60,000 bases of DNA from Symsagittifera roscoffensis (taxonomy: Eukaryota > Xenacoelomorpha > Acoela > Convolutidae), in NCBI RefSeq assembly GCF_963678635.1, contig NC_087065.1, positions 34,473,679-34,533,678 of the forward strand, in the 5' to 3' direction. The position numbers and the translations under genes were made by a program. The first letter of the stretch is position 1, and every line of letters starts with the position of its first letter. Below the pieces are notes generated by a model that was not told the DNA's origin, made no database searches, and saw only the letters and a program-made list of their open reading frames with translations. Of this stretch, positions 48,001-55,663 are shown piece by piece.

Positions 48001-51000
48001 ACACTTGGAAAAAGTCAGGGAACGCAAAGAAACAGAAAAAAGTACTTGATTTTTTTTTTAAAAAAAACTACATTTTTCGAATTTCAAACAAAAAATATAT
48101 GAGCTTAAAATTTTTCGAAAACCAAGAGCAATTGATTACTGACTTTTTAAAATAAGAATTGAACTAATTTGAGAAAACTTGATTGTTAGGAAAAAATTTT
48201 ATTCCGCTGGAAAATCTTAAAATTAATTTCCACTTTCGAAACTAGATATCGATCATAATTTCTTTTTTCTGCACCTTTTCAACTGTCCTAATTGTAGAGT
48301 GCATTTTGCCTACTTTCTAGCAATTGAACTTCAAATGTGCACATATACCTAACGGCATTCCTATGTGCATTTAAAAGTATTATTCTTTTGTTATTTGAGC
48401 ATTTTTAAGACTTTCCCTAAAAAATGAACATGACTTATATAAGAGTCTGAATTATGTCCATCGACTCTTAAAAACATGGAACCTAATCAAATTTGAATTA
48501 CCAAGAGTTATCATAATCGGAGCAATTTTTTCCTGGTAAACAACTTGTCTAAGAGAATCATAGACTTCGTAACCTGTTGGAAAAATCAACAAAATTTACA
48601 AAGAGATGCGAAGCATCGCGCTACACGCAATGAAACCCATTCGTAGCAGGACAAACTAACCGACAAAAACAAAGATGAAAACCGTAGAAAAAATCGAAAA
48701 ATGATCTACCAAAAAATTTCCCAAATTTGTCTTGAATTAAATTTTCTGTCACAAATATGCCAAAAAAAAAATTGAATGATAAGCATTAAAAAAACTTATA
48801 AAGCGGTAACAAACTAAAAATTCTTGAGCAAACATACGTTGGGCCAAAAAGAAGTATTTTAACTGAAAAAACTTAAAAACCCAAAAAGTTTTACTAAACA
48901 CTTCGATAAAAATTGTTTGCTCCTCAAACCTCTCAAAAAAGCCTTTAAGAAGATATATTATATGTCGAAACCTTTTAACCCGGATAAAAAAACGAAGACA
49001 AAAACTGATTTAGTGAAATCAGAGTTGGTAAATTCGCAACCAACATTAAAAAATATTCGAATAGAACGGCTGATATGCTCAAAAATTATCTGTTCTCCAA
49101 TGTGGCGTTGGTTGAAAAAAAGAGATGAAAAAAATTTCAATCATCCTGTGAACGAAGTTATTCACGGGAAAAATTTAGGTACTTGATTGCAATACCCTCG
49201 CTTATTGCAAGGGTAATAAAACAAAACAGCTCGTATCAGTGCTCTTACAGATGTCAGCAGTAACTTTTTTCTAAATCTATAAAAATTCCAAAAAAAATAA
49301 TATCAGTTTTGATAAAATTAATTTTGGGGTTTGCTGATATTTTTTCATATATTTTGTCAAGCTATGTCAAGAACTAAGTGATTCAGTAACAATTTATATG
49401 GAACTAGGTTTTAAAATTGAGCTCAATTTCAAATGGTAAAAAAATTCGGAAATCGAAAATAACAATGATAACAATTACAATTGTGGCTTCGGCGATTCGC
49501 AGAAGATCGATGAAAGGCTATCAAGCCTGTCAAAGGATCGTCCATTCCTATTTATTCGCACATTCAAGACTGAGGTATTTTGTTACGCAAAGCTCTTTTT
49601 TGCAACTCAAGGCTTTTTTTGCGAGGTATAGATTTCATACGAGCTATAAAAAGTTGCAGAAAGTTGGAACAGACAGTTGCCTCACAACAGCAAATTTTCT
49701 TTCTCAGAAAAATTTTGCACGCAAAAGCTAGTTTTTCAGACGAAAAGTATTTTTCAAAAAGCTAGTCTAATAACTACGAAATTGGTCTGTATAAAAAAAA
49801 ACCAGATGCATATTCCAAAGCAAAACTAAAAAAAACCCAAGCAAAAATAAATCACCTTTTTCGAGAAGAAATTCAATTGTAGTTAGCTGTGCGAACTTGA
49901 CTGCCCCATGCATTGCAGTACCCTCCATTCCCTGAAAAAATAATCGAATTACTGTCGACAACAATTTCAGGTTAAATCTACAATAACTCTCTTCAAATCA
50001 ATGATTACAAACTCATGCGATAAACCACAACAAAATAATGAGGCATGCATAAAGAATGATTTGCTTACCAGTGTTTACAGATTCTAGTGCTAAAAATGAT
50101 AAGTTTATTTTACTCGAGTCTAAAACTTAAAGCCCAAGAGAGCAAAATGATAATAAAAGATTTTATTTGTTGCTTTTACTTAAAAAGTCCAAAAAGGCAT
50201 TTTCGCACGTTTTCTTAAAAAAAACACAAAGAGGTCTTTGCAGGCTTTTGGGATGGCTCGAAAAATCAGTTACTTTTATCTTAAAAAAAAGAAGAACCTC
50301 GCAACAAACCAAGATCCCCCCACGAATACACTTCTTCAGCTCAGTTCAGCGGCAGCTGTTGACCACTCGATGAGGAAAACATTTTATTTCATAATTCTTT
50401 GGTTATTTATTCCCGCTGATTTATTAACGCCAAAATCTCGCAAATATCATTATGAACCCACCACACGGTTGACGTCATATCCGAAATCGAGACACTGCTG
50501 CATAACAGACACTTTGCCCATCTGTGGAGCCACTTGCATTCCCAAGTCCATCATGGCCATGAAGTCTCCCTTGTCAGTCACCTTCCTATCGGCCAACTTC
50601 AGCAGCAGACACGACTGATCAGTTCGTCCACTGTCTCGCAGTGTTTTGAGAAAAGCCGTTTCTTTCTTGCTGTTTTCCGCTAATATATTCACGCCTAGCT
50701 ATAACGAAATCATTTCGCTTCAAATAATGATTTGTTCATTGGCAATTTAAATGAAATACAGTCTAGTTAAACAAATTATGAACAGAAAAAAGCTCCAAAT
50801 TATCTGAACACTAGAGGGGATATTTAGAGGGCAGTGGCCAAACCCCAGTGATGTAGAGGTCAAACTGAGGAGTGGCAATGTAGGCACCCCAATGACCTCT
50901 ACTTTAACAAATTTTTCAAACATATACATAAGCAGTGGCGTGCCGAGGGGGGAGGGGGCGACTGGCATCCCTCAAATCTGGTTACAACACTTTTTAAAGG

Positions 51001-54000
51001 GTCCCCCTTTTGTTATAATTCTATGACATCCATTTTTCGCTGAACAAACAAAATTTTTTCTAAATTTTTCTTTGACAAGCCATTACGAGGCCAAACTGTG
51101 CACTGGATAGGAGCACAATTTTGCGTCTGTATGTTCCTGGATTCCAGAGACAAGTCTTAAAATATGTTCCAAAATGTAAGTGGATTACCACAAACAAAAT
51201 TTCAGTGGATTCCGCATACATATACCTGTAACGTAAATTTTGTCGGCACATTTGCCTTTCTAGGTCAAAATTTTCTACAAAGAACCTAAAAACGCCTTTT
51301 TAGGCCCTGATTTTTGAAAAAAAGCTTGCGGCGCATAAAATTTGTCACAAAACAGGGTCTTTATACTATTTTAGGAAGGCTCCGAAAATCAAATTGGTCG
51401 ACATAAAAAACACCAGGTCGACAAAATTTTTCGAAAAACCACACCCCTTGAAAAAATTCTTCGCACGCCATTGTACAATCAATTAATAACTTTATCTTAT
51501 TTCTAGCAAAAGCAAGTTGTCAATATACTTTCGTCATCTTATTAATGTTTCTCAATATCTATCGTGTTATTCAACTAGGCCTCAATTTACCTCAACAAGC
51601 AGTTCTAAATCCACATCAGAACATCGATTCCCAGAGACAGCCAAATGAAGTAGCGTATCACGAGAAGGTGTCTAAAGCAAACATTCATGATTCACTTAAC
51701 ATATCATTTTTCCTATTTATATAAATACGATCACGTTTTTTGTGCCCTTCACCCTTTTGCTGTTCTATAGCGGAGTTTATCTTCATTTGAACTAAGAAAA
51801 TAACTCAAAAGTCAAATCACGAAAGCGCAAATTTGAGCCAGAACCAATTTTGAGACTTAAAAAGTCATCACGACCTATATAAAAGTCTGAACTACGTTCA
51901 TCGACTATTAAACAACGCATACAAAGTTACCCATACTTCTAAAGAGAACTGATGATTGGCGACCTCTGTTGGAATATGTGAAAAACTTGGAAAAACGTGA
52001 GAATGGCATTTGTCGAGTTTTTTTCTTGATGAATGCTTGAATAATGATATAATTCCCGACTTTCTCAAGTTCCGTGTTCCAAAAACTGATAATTTCTCTG
52101 AGCAAGCTGTGCTAAGTTTTCAGAAAAGACTACGGAAAAATGAGGTGAGAAAGGCGAAGCTAATTTGGTTCAACTACTGAAAAATTTTGATAAAAAAACA
52201 TTTTATCAAAAAAGTTGATGAGAATGGCTGCAATCGGTAGTTTTCAATTTAAGTCAAAAACTCAGCACAATCTGTGTAACAAACAAAAACAAAATGAACG
52301 CTAAGTTGCCAAAATTGTCAAATTTCCAGGGAAAACCTCCACGAAAGACTGACACTTCGATAAAAACGTTAGATGATTCTAAATTGCCAATTTTTATTGA
52401 AGAGTTTCTTTCGTATGGTCCAAAACATCCGATTAAGGATAAGTTGAATGAAATTCATTTCCTAGCCGATACTGACAAATTAGTTAGAAACCTGCGTGAG
52501 AATGGAAGAGAGTGGTAAAAACTAGGTAAAATAGAAGCCTCGGCAAAGTGGTATGCAAAGAACATCAGAAAAACACCAACTGATAGTGCACTTTCAAGAG
52601 TGAAATATTTGCAAGAACGTTATGATAAAGGCAATGGATTTTTTTTTGTTTTATGAAAAAATAAACATATGACAGAAAACTATAAAAAATTTTATATCGT
52701 CAACAATTTCATAAAATCGAAAATGGCACTGATAGTTTGATCTTGAAAGAAAAAAATATATATCAATAACACACTATTCGAAATGAAAAAACAAGAACTC
52801 ATTAGTGATAAAATTAATTCAAAACTCAGAACTACCAGAGCTGAGCCCGCTAGGTTATACGGTTTGAATTAAGTACATAAGAGTGAAATACCACTCCATC
52901 CGGTTCTATCAATTCCTGGCAGTAGTTATCATAAGCTGAACAAATTTTTGACCTATTTTGAAAAGGTCCCTGGTGCAAACATTGAAACATCTAGGTTAGA
53001 CGATCGAAAAAAAACTCGTCGAAAAAAACGAATAAATTGTTTCATTAGACGTTAAGAGTTTGTACACAAACGTTTTCGTATCGGATGCAATTGATATTGC
53101 CTTAAAATTGTATACAACTGATTACGCACCAGATATTGAACGTTCAACTCTTAAACTGCAGCTTAAGTTAGCCGTGACAAATAATTATTTCAAAAGCAAT
53201 GGAAAATGGTATTGCCAGAAGGATGGGTTAGCCATGGGTGCATCCCTCGCAGTAATTTTGGCTAACATTTGGATGCAATCTTTCGAAGGAGTAATTAAAG
53301 ATGAAAAAGATGGCATAACGCAAATACCAAAAATGCATCTGAAAAAAGTCCGAAATTCAGCAAAAAATTTATTTGGAACAGTAAAGGTGTTGAATGTGAA
53401 AAATGTGAAAACTGATTTTATGCTAAGTGTCCAAACATCAGTAAAGACGAAAACCAAAAAATGGGTAATATAGTATGGTACTGTGAATTCTGTCGTTATT
53501 TACCAGACATTTCAACTTGTAGTAATGAAAGAAAACTGTTCGAAGATACCTAGACGACATACCTGAAACCGTAACTCATTAGGGTGATCTTGTTGCATAA
53601 GAACTTACAATTTACTAAAGAAAAAGAGAAAATACTGCAGAGAAAGGTGAACTTGCTTTTTTGGATATGAGTATTGTAGTAAATCAACAAATGGAGATCA
53701 CACGCAAATGGTATCAAAAATCGACTACTAATGAAACTACTTTGAACTTTCATAGCTGCGCACCACTCCAGCACAAGAAGAACATTGTAGAAGGAACAAT
53801 ACATAGGTTGTTTCGATATACCAGTAACTGGAACATATTTGACGAAGCGTTAAAAACCAACGAGGGAAATTGGAATGAAAACAGTACCCAGAATCCTGGC
53901 CATCAAAAACTGTAAATAGTACATTGGAACAAAATCATAAACGAAACATCAAAAACTTCACAGAAAGCTAAAACTGAATGCAGTCGCGAAAAAATTGACA

Positions 54001-55663
54001 AACCGATGTTTTTTCTACAATATCAAGGAAACTTGAGTTTGAAATTGAAAGACCGGTGTTGGTCAATTTCACAACGCGCAAAATGAAAACTTGCCTGCCG
54101 TCGCTTAAGTCAACTTATGAAATAAAATGTAGTGGATGTAGTTCCACCTATATCGGACAAACGAGCCGACAAGGATAACAGAGCATCAAAAGAAGGATTC
54201 GCCAGTAGGACAGCATATCGCAGAATGCTGTGGACAATTAAAGCATTTGATGGCGATTAATTGACAAAAGCAGTGACATTGATAAATTAATAACATTGGA
54301 GGCCCTCCATATAAGTAAACGCAAGCCGCAACTGAACACGCGCGACAAGTGCAGGAGCCGAGAGCTCACACTAAAATATTAGTCTGACATGAGGCAGTTC
54401 GGCTTGATTGGAATTTTATTTTTTCGAATTAAAACAAACAAAATGAGTAAAATATCTCAAGTTAACCTTAGAACTAATTTCAAAAAAGGTGAGAAATTTG
54501 GGGGAAAAAATCGGACATGTGTTGGAGATGAAATATCACCAAAAACGAAATTCCAAAAAATCGTTTTAATAATTATGTATTATGCTTAGACGCTCATAAA
54601 CTTTAATATTAATCATTTTGATTGTAAAAATCTTTTTAACTGTAAATACTTTCACTTTTAGTTGGACATACCTGACGATGCTAGTTATAGCGAAAACGTT
54701 CGTATTTTAATTAAAATTTTATGGACTTATAACTATTTCACACAAGCGCATACAAAAATGAACGTTTAAAAATGAAGGAGGTATCTACTGACCATAGAAG
54801 TGATTTGGTCCGGATAGCTATCCAGCAGGAATTTCATAATTTCACTGTGTGCCAACTCACAGGCCACGTGGACGGGGAGGAAGCCGTCGTTGTCCTTCAC
54901 ATATGGATTCACGCCATTCTTGATTAGAAGCTCCATCATATCTCTACAGTTAAAATACAGTGAAAAATCATTCAAGGCATCAAACGCTCTAAAATTTTCA
55001 AACTGTATTCGATTTGTCTATCCACTATCTGTAACCTTAGATTTTGAAACTCTGAAGTAGCAACCTGGTTGATTTATTATATCATATTCAAGAAAAATCT
55101 TTTCAAATTGATATTTTCTCACTTTGATCCGGTAGATGCCGCGACATGTAATGCCGTCTTCCCATACTTGTCTCGGAAATTTACATCAGAGGGTTCACTG
55201 CTAAAACCAAAAGCTTTCTCTTCAAATAAATTCTTGGAGATCCATCTTCCGTGAAGAAAAGACCTTATAGACACTTATATACGAATCGCATACGTCCATG
55301 TCTACACAATTTCATTTATGTTCAGCTTATAGCTAAACAATTGTTTTTGTTTGGAACAATAGAATTAAATCAGACTAACCACTCTATAAAAAGTGTTTAC
55401 ATTCCAGCTTAGTCACAAAATTCTTGGAATCAATTGCTCGTGGGAAGATAGTTCAATTAATCAGTATTCCTTACTGGATACCATTAGTAGAAAAAAACTT
55501 GGAATTAAGGGGATGGGCTTGTAATTTGAATCAAGTATATAATTAACCGTTTAGATTTTTTCTTTAATGTGGCCAAGAGGTCTGAAGTTCCTCTGAAATC
55601 ATCCTTCTTCACTGCAAGCAGCAGCTTTTTTTCGTCGTTAGAGAGATTCTTTTCATTACCCAT
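32911..55663 (-). CDS. ANKS1: ANKS1-like ankyrin/SAM/SAM/PTB adaptor, whole 20-exon gene span
   Basis: Twenty exons with GT-AG boundaries join in one frame to 3303 nt (1100 aa), and every intron phase agrees. Domain order is ankyrin repeats (about residues 40-250), an acidic low-complexity linker (about 275-650), SAM1 (about 699-765), SAM2 (about 780-838) and a PTB domain (about 930-1085). Known ANKS1 proteins (Odin, AIDA-1) are scaffolds of similar size that bind Eph and EGF receptors through PTB and SAM domains and affect receptor trafficking. Caskin and tankyrase are less likely because a PTB domain, and no SH3 or PARP domain, is present. Intron 10 (4.9 kb) and the introns holding the Penelope, hAT and MULE-like fragments make up most of the gene span. 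Exon details are in the separate entries. Exact boundaries are predicted, not transcript-tested. Confidence 0.88.
33240..33368 (-). repeat. tRNA-derived SINE-like element in ANKS1 intron 19
   Basis: The minus strand has a perfect A-box TAGCACAGTGG and, at tRNA spacing, a B-box-like TATTCGATCCC. It is followed by a non-tRNA body (CCATGCCATGACAATG). The body and weak stem pairing point to a SINE rather than a functional tRNA. Confidence 0.5.
33573..33797 (-). CDS. ANKS1: ANKS1 exon 19: PTB domain, middle
   Basis: 225 nt, phase 0 on both sides. The exon encodes HAIPNIQCAA, a TFAYVVAE strand and CYIFQTIDRDQ, the typical PTB core strands (..IQCAA..D..TFAYV...CYIFQT.D). Between the last two strands is an insert of about 30 residues with a GGG run, longer than usual for the family. 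Confidence 0.85.
34004..34159 (-). CDS. ANKS1: ANKS1 exon 18: PTB domain, first strands and helix
   Basis: 156 nt, phase 0/0, acceptor GCATTTCAG and donor GTACGT. The peptide starts FLGVFPFNGIEPSEKT, equivalent to the YLG strand of PTB domains. It then has a helix (LIAACQATLDKG), VKKVPRLQLQVNF and SIRLSDPQLG strands. Exon 17 ends KIFQVG, so the junction rebuilds an FQVGFLG PTB start. Confidence 0.87.
34266..34944 (-). mobile_element. hAT DNA transposon, internally deleted copy with perfect 8-bp TSD
   Basis: The left end CAGGGCTACGATTTTCATG and the right end (reverse complement) CAGGGTTCGGATTTTCATG match at 16 of 19 positions. Both flanks carry exactly CTCATCCA (34258-34265 and 34945-34952), an 8-bp target duplication as hAT elements make. 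Multiple ATGCACC motifs lie near both ends, as expected for subterminal transposase-binding repeats. At 679 bp it is far too short for an autonomous element. Only the C-terminal part of a transposase remains. It sits in ANKS1 intron 17. Confidence 0.93.
34375..34767 (-). pseudogene. hAT transposase C-terminal (dimerisation) fragment
   Basis: A 130-residue open frame inside the hAT element. It contains NPLDAAIFRNAPMVSVDIER followed by VFSSMGQIQSLQRMRL and TIENLKQHLIVYWYN. This matches the hAT-family C-terminal dimerisation domain, with the conserved small-residue/S...ERVFS...R...N pattern. The BED finger and the RNase-H-like catalytic core are missing because only 177 bp separate its start from the element end. 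It is not a functional transposase by itself. Confidence 0.85.
35052..35111 (-). CDS. ANKS1: ANKS1 exon 17: linker into PTB domain
   Basis: 60 nt, phase 0/0, acceptor CACTTTCAG and donor GTGAGA. Encodes TTPSFTAELSPLETKIFQVG. The last residues start the first PTB strand completed by exon 18. Confidence 0.8.
35372..35509 (-). CDS. ANKS1: ANKS1 exon 16: acidic linker between SAM2 and PTB
   Basis: 138 nt, phase 0/0, donor GTAAGC. Encodes an acidic, Pro-containing segment (FEDFVACELKDTNELM, then INRDVPDVPATPVTSP). No domain was recognised. Linkers in this position are poorly conserved within the family. Confidence 0.78.
35713..35859 (-). CDS. ANKS1: ANKS1 exon 15: end of SAM2
   Basis: 147 nt, phase 0/0, acceptor TCTGTTTCAG. 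KFDISCVGHRLRLLASLNI is the C-terminal helix of a SAM domain, with the typical LGHR-type turn (here VGHR). It is followed by charged linker sequence (TKLKRLKGNETG). Confidence 0.87.
35989..36027. repeat. Small hairpin in ANKS1 intron 14
   Basis: CCAATCCAAGTATCCCA and TGGGATACTGGATTGG are inverted copies with one base missing, separated by six bases. Confidence 0.6.
36491..36754 (-). CDS. ANKS1: ANKS1 exon 14: end of SAM1 and start of SAM2
   Basis: 264 nt, phase 0/0, acceptor TGACATTTCAG and donor GTAAGC. The first 37 residues (LTVESLNYMGIKDQLTVQ onwards) finish SAM1, with the usual LxxMGI turn. After an acidic hinge, YQWLDMLKLTQYEDNFEKAG starts SAM2, with the WL..L.L..Y...F signature. SWQLLLKKN joins to KFDISCVGHR in exon 15. 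Confidence 0.9.
37015..37118 (-). CDS. ANKS1: ANKS1 exon 13: start of SAM1
   Basis: 104 nt, entering in phase 1 and leaving in phase 0 at GTGAGT. IAEWLLQIRLSHLESTFKEN then GYDDISFI gives the first three helices of a SAM domain (WL..I.L..LE..F..NGYDD). Confidence 0.9.
37316..37388 (-). CDS. ANKS1: ANKS1 exon 12: linker before SAM1
   Basis: 73 nt, acceptor TTGTTTTAG, phase 0 in and 1 out. Encodes DLMNLAGVGEDPTVFAYKFE plus QDMI. It was added because exons 11 and 13 do not agree in phase without it. With it the frame is continuous. Confidence 0.72.
37550..37800. repeat. Dispersed repeat family R, fragment
   Basis: Contains the shared motif chain of family R: AAGCTCTTTGAACTT / GACTGACAATTTT.TGATAAA, then AACTGGATCAATAGG, then TTATTCCGCTGGGAAATCT, then GTCGATTACGTTTTTCGTG. 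The same order is seen near 39670, 47760, 48130, 58140 and 59560. Confidence 0.6.
38181..38257 (-). repeat. tRNA-like (SINE-like) element
   Basis: The minus strand reads GGGGAGAGATGATGAAGTGG (A-box-like) TTACGTCTCCGCC and then a B-box TGTTCGAGGCC. Spacing matches a tRNA-derived pol III promoter. Stems were not fully closed by eye. Confidence 0.45.
38596..38667 (-). repeat. tRNA-like (SINE-like) element, second copy type
   Basis: The minus strand has TTAGCTTGTTTGGAGG (A-box-like) and GGTTCAAATCT (B-box, one mismatch) at tRNA spacing. It differs in sequence from the neighbouring fragment at 38181-38257. Confidence 0.4.
38725..39030. repeat. Dispersed repeat family R, hairpin-containing fragment
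   Basis: Includes CCTGTGAACAAATAGATTTACGG, a GATTGCAATACC..TGC / GCAAGGGTAA mini-hairpin and further on CACGACCTATATATGAATCTG..TACGTTCATTGAC. The same motifs recur near 49150, 58565 and 59010, and 48430, 51860 and 58430. Confidence 0.6.
39540..40030. repeat. Dispersed repeat family R, longer copy
   Basis: The motif order is visible in one piece: CATAGCCAACAGATAGTTGG, TTCTAGAACAATTTATGATTG, AACCAGATTATTAGG, GTCGATCACGTTTTTTG, TTGATAGTGGAGTTTGCC and GACCTATATAAGAGC. It contains no protein-coding frame of note. Confidence 0.65.
40145..40206 (-). CDS. ANKS1: ANKS1 exon 11: linker
   Basis: 62 nt, acceptor TTATCTTTTCAG, donor GTACGT, phase 1 in and 0 out. Encodes LPSSGPHGRISTNNSTDWDK. The WDK end resembles a short conserved stretch before the SAM pair in ANKS1 proteins. 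Phase fits exon 10 exactly. Confidence 0.78.
41537..41757. repeat. Inverted repeat with C/G-rich arms
   Basis: The left arm (about 41537-41573) contains GGCTCTTTTTCCTTTTCCCC and the right arm (about 41702-41757) contains GGGGAAGGAAAAAGAGCC, in inverted orientation. The right arm cuts into the transposase-like frame at 41671-42060. Confidence 0.65.
41671..42060 (-). pseudogene. MULE-like transposase C-terminal fragment
   Basis: A 129-residue frame whose central part reads ESIYWNVFNRVLNGETRTNN, then ALEAWDASLNKFVSTKHPAL and PKLITRFKDEQKNAE. The RTNNALEAW....N......HP.....I...K.EQ pattern is typical of the region after the catalytic core in Mutator-like (MULE/FLYWCH-associated) proteins of animals. 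The catalytic DDE part is absent. The final residues (LFFLPPPH) come from the inverted-repeat arm. Located in ANKS1 intron 10. Confidence 0.6.
42330..43620. repeat. Diverged ~160-bp tandem array, about eight units
   Basis: Each unit carries the same chain: GGCAAAATTTGCAAC, then TCTGAGAGTACTCT, then ACAGCACCCAACTACAGGGT, then AATTTCAAACTTTGAG, then a CGTCTTATCTC / AAAACTACAAAGATTTGAG-type motif. Units can be followed at about 42370, 42580, 42745, 42910, 43070, 43230, 43380 and 43550. Divergence is high, suggesting an old satellite-like array in intron 10. Confidence 0.8.
44531..45054. mobile_element. Foldback family copy, right arm, beside ANKS1 exon 10
   Basis: Starts with TTCCGACTTCCGATACAAAA, continues through GTAACGGAATATTTGTGCTC, TAACGCGTAAGCGGAG and CAAATTGGTTGAAAGAAGC, and ends GGGCTTCGCATTGATACGAG plus CAGT. 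It is the best-preserved right arm after 1091-1608. Its end lies 13 bp from the splice donor of exon 10. Confidence 0.75.
45068..45137 (-). CDS. ANKS1: ANKS1 exon 10: acidic linker
   Basis: 70 nt, acceptor TATTTTAG, donor GTGTGT, phase 0 in and 1 out. Encodes GEESGDEPNATKDTDDLNEK plus ENL, a strongly acidic segment. It has no recognisable domain. It is kept because the phase continues exons 9 and 11 exactly. Confidence 0.7.
45292..45525 (-). CDS. ANKS1: ANKS1 exon 9: linker
   Basis: 234 nt, acceptor GGCTGTAG, donor GTTATT, phase 0/0. Encodes NPDAEGGYGYILLNLRKNKV, a Ser/Glu/His-rich middle and FFNFAFEPGQRMQHQ. Codon-like GC content is clearly higher than in the flanks. No domain was recognised. 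The plus-strand ORF through the same bases is a shadow. Confidence 0.8.
46056..46500. mobile_element. hAT-like non-autonomous element with a 28-bp G run
   Basis: The right end (reverse complement) reads CAGGGGTGGATCTAGGATTT, a terminus typical of hAT elements. The left end CAGCGGAGTTAG is more decayed. Flanks CAAGTAAT and CACGTAAT match at 7 of 8 bases. The interior (GGGTCCCCC, GACATCCATTTTT, CGGCGCA, GGTCGAC) is shared with 50933-51473. A pure run of 28 G at 46072-46099 lies near the left end. Confidence 0.6.
46794..47635 (-). CDS. ANKS1: ANKS1 exon 8: long acidic linker
   Basis: 842 nt, the largest exon; acceptor CTGCCTAG, donor GTGAGT, phase 1 in and 0 out. About 280 residues rich in E, D, S and N (for example ELNNEEEDEEFENEVGAI), starting ARTDVKDRYGFSVDDILWG after the ankyrin region. 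This low-complexity acidic stretch is probably disordered and is longer than the ankyrin-SAM linker usual in the family. The open frame continues upstream of the acceptor, but phase and the acceptor mark the true edge. Confidence 0.85.
47660..48500. repeat. Dispersed repeat family R, copies in ANKS1 intron 7
   Basis: Two overlapping series of the family motifs are seen: ACATAGCCAATAGACAATT, GCTTGACAATTTTCTGATAAA, TTTATTTCGCTGGGAAATCT, GATTACGTTTTTCGTGAC and GCTGTTCGATAAGGG, then a second series ending GACTTATATAAGAGTCTG. Confidence 0.6.
48502..48573 (-). CDS. ANKS1: ANKS1 exon 7: after last ankyrin repeat
   Basis: 72 nt, acceptor TTTTTCCAACAG, donor GTAATT, phase 1/1. Encodes YEVYDSLRQVVYQEKIAPIM plus ITL. 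The YDSLRQVV..EKIAPI pattern resembles the helix pair ending ankyrin arrays. A short exon, supported by phase agreement on both sides. Confidence 0.75.
49140..49220. repeat. Dispersed repeat family R, hairpin fragment
   Basis: TCCTGTGAACGAAGTTATTC then TTGCAATACCCTCGC / GCAAGGGTAA, the same module as at 38750-38820 and 58545-58615. Confidence 0.6.
49856..49931 (-). CDS. ANKS1: ANKS1 exon 6: ankyrin repeat
   Basis: 76 nt, acceptor TTTTTTCAG, donor GTGATT, phase 0 in and 1 out. GMEGTAMHGAVKFAQLTTIE plus FLLEKG is an ankyrin repeat (G.TA.H.AV......EFLLE.G). Confidence 0.85.
50462..50698 (-). CDS. ANKS1: ANKS1 exon 5: ankyrin-repeat region
   Basis: 237 nt, acceptor GTTATAG, donor GTGGGT, phase 0/0. 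Encodes LGVNILAENSKKETAFLKTL, then SCLLLKLADRKVTDKGDFMA and GKVSVMQQCLDFGYDVNRV. These are degenerate ankyrin repeats with the usual ...LLE.G.D(V/I)N turn. The donor one codon further downstream than CGT was chosen because GTGGGT is the better match. Both choices keep the frame. Confidence 0.82.
50933..51473. mobile_element. hAT-like non-autonomous element in ANKS1 intron 4
   Basis: The left end CAGTGGCGTGCCGAGGGG and the right end (reverse complement) CAATGGCGTGCGAAGAATT are similar and of hAT type. The interior matches 46056-46500 through GGGTCCCCC, TGACATCCATTTTT, GCGGCGCA and TTGGTCGAC. The flanking octamers TACATAAG and TACAATCA share only the first four bases, so the target duplication is decayed or absent. 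Confidence 0.6.
51591..51671 (-). CDS. ANKS1: ANKS1 exon 4: ankyrin repeat
   Basis: 81 nt, acceptor TGCTTTAG, donor GTAAAT, phase 0/0. TPSRDTLLHLAVSGNRCSDV plus DLELLVE carries the D.LLHLAV..GN pattern of an ankyrin repeat. Confidence 0.85.
51700..51905. repeat. Dispersed repeat family R, fragment
   Basis: CGATCACGTTTTTTGTGCCC, GCTGTTCTATAGCGGAGTTT and CATCACGACCTATATAAAAG followed by TCTGAACTACGTTCATCGAC. This is a clean copy of the second half of the family. Confidence 0.65.
52294..54382 (+). pseudogene. Penelope-like retroelement (RT plus GIY-YIG), decayed
   Basis: Reverse-transcriptase pieces occur in several frames. There is an N-terminal segment with FLSYGPKHPIKDKLNEIHFL (52294-52515) and motif A, VSLDVKSLYTNV, near 53040-53070. 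GLAMGASLAVILANIW follows, then a YLDD catalytic box at 53547-53558 and LAFLDMSIVV ... WYQKSTTNETTLNF. Near the end a GIY-YIG endonuclease is recognisable from YIGQTSR (54149-54169), and the C-terminus KPQLNTRDKCRSRELTLKY runs to a TAG at 54382. RT followed by GIY-YIG is diagnostic of Penelope-like elements. Frameshifts and stops show it is dead. It lies in ANKS1 intron 3, antisense to the gene. Confidence 0.9.
54793..54943 (-). CDS. ANKS1: ANKS1 exon 3: ankyrin repeat
   Basis: 151 nt, acceptor TAACTGTAG, donor GTCAGT, phase 2 in and 0 out. DMMELLIKNGVNPYVKDNDG then FLPVHVACELAHSEIMKFLL shows a textbook repeat (ELLI.NG.NP...D..G..P.H.AC...H.EI..FLL). Confidence 0.92.
55123..55200 (-). CDS. ANKS1: ANKS1 exon 2: first ankyrin repeat
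   Basis: 78 nt, acceptor GTTTTAG, donor GTGAGA, phase 2/2. DVNFRDKYGKTALHVAASTG is a clear ankyrin core (VN..D..G.TALH.AA..G). Confidence 0.9.
55548..55663 (-). CDS. ANKS1: ANKS1 exon 1: start codon and N-terminal helix
   Basis: ATG at 55663 directly follows an AATTGCAG acceptor-like site. Encodes MGNEKNLSNDEKKLLLAVKK then DDFRGTSDLLATLKKKSKR. The short MG-, charged start with LLLAVKK resembles the N-terminus of ANKS1 proteins just before the first repeat. The donor CG|GTTAAT is weak, but its phase (2) fits exon 2. Confidence 0.72.

Noticed and set aside
32911-55663. Alternative identity as Caskin, tankyrase or ANKS6
   Set aside because: No SH3 or PARP domain was found, there are two SAM domains and a PTB domain closes the protein, which fits only ANKS1.
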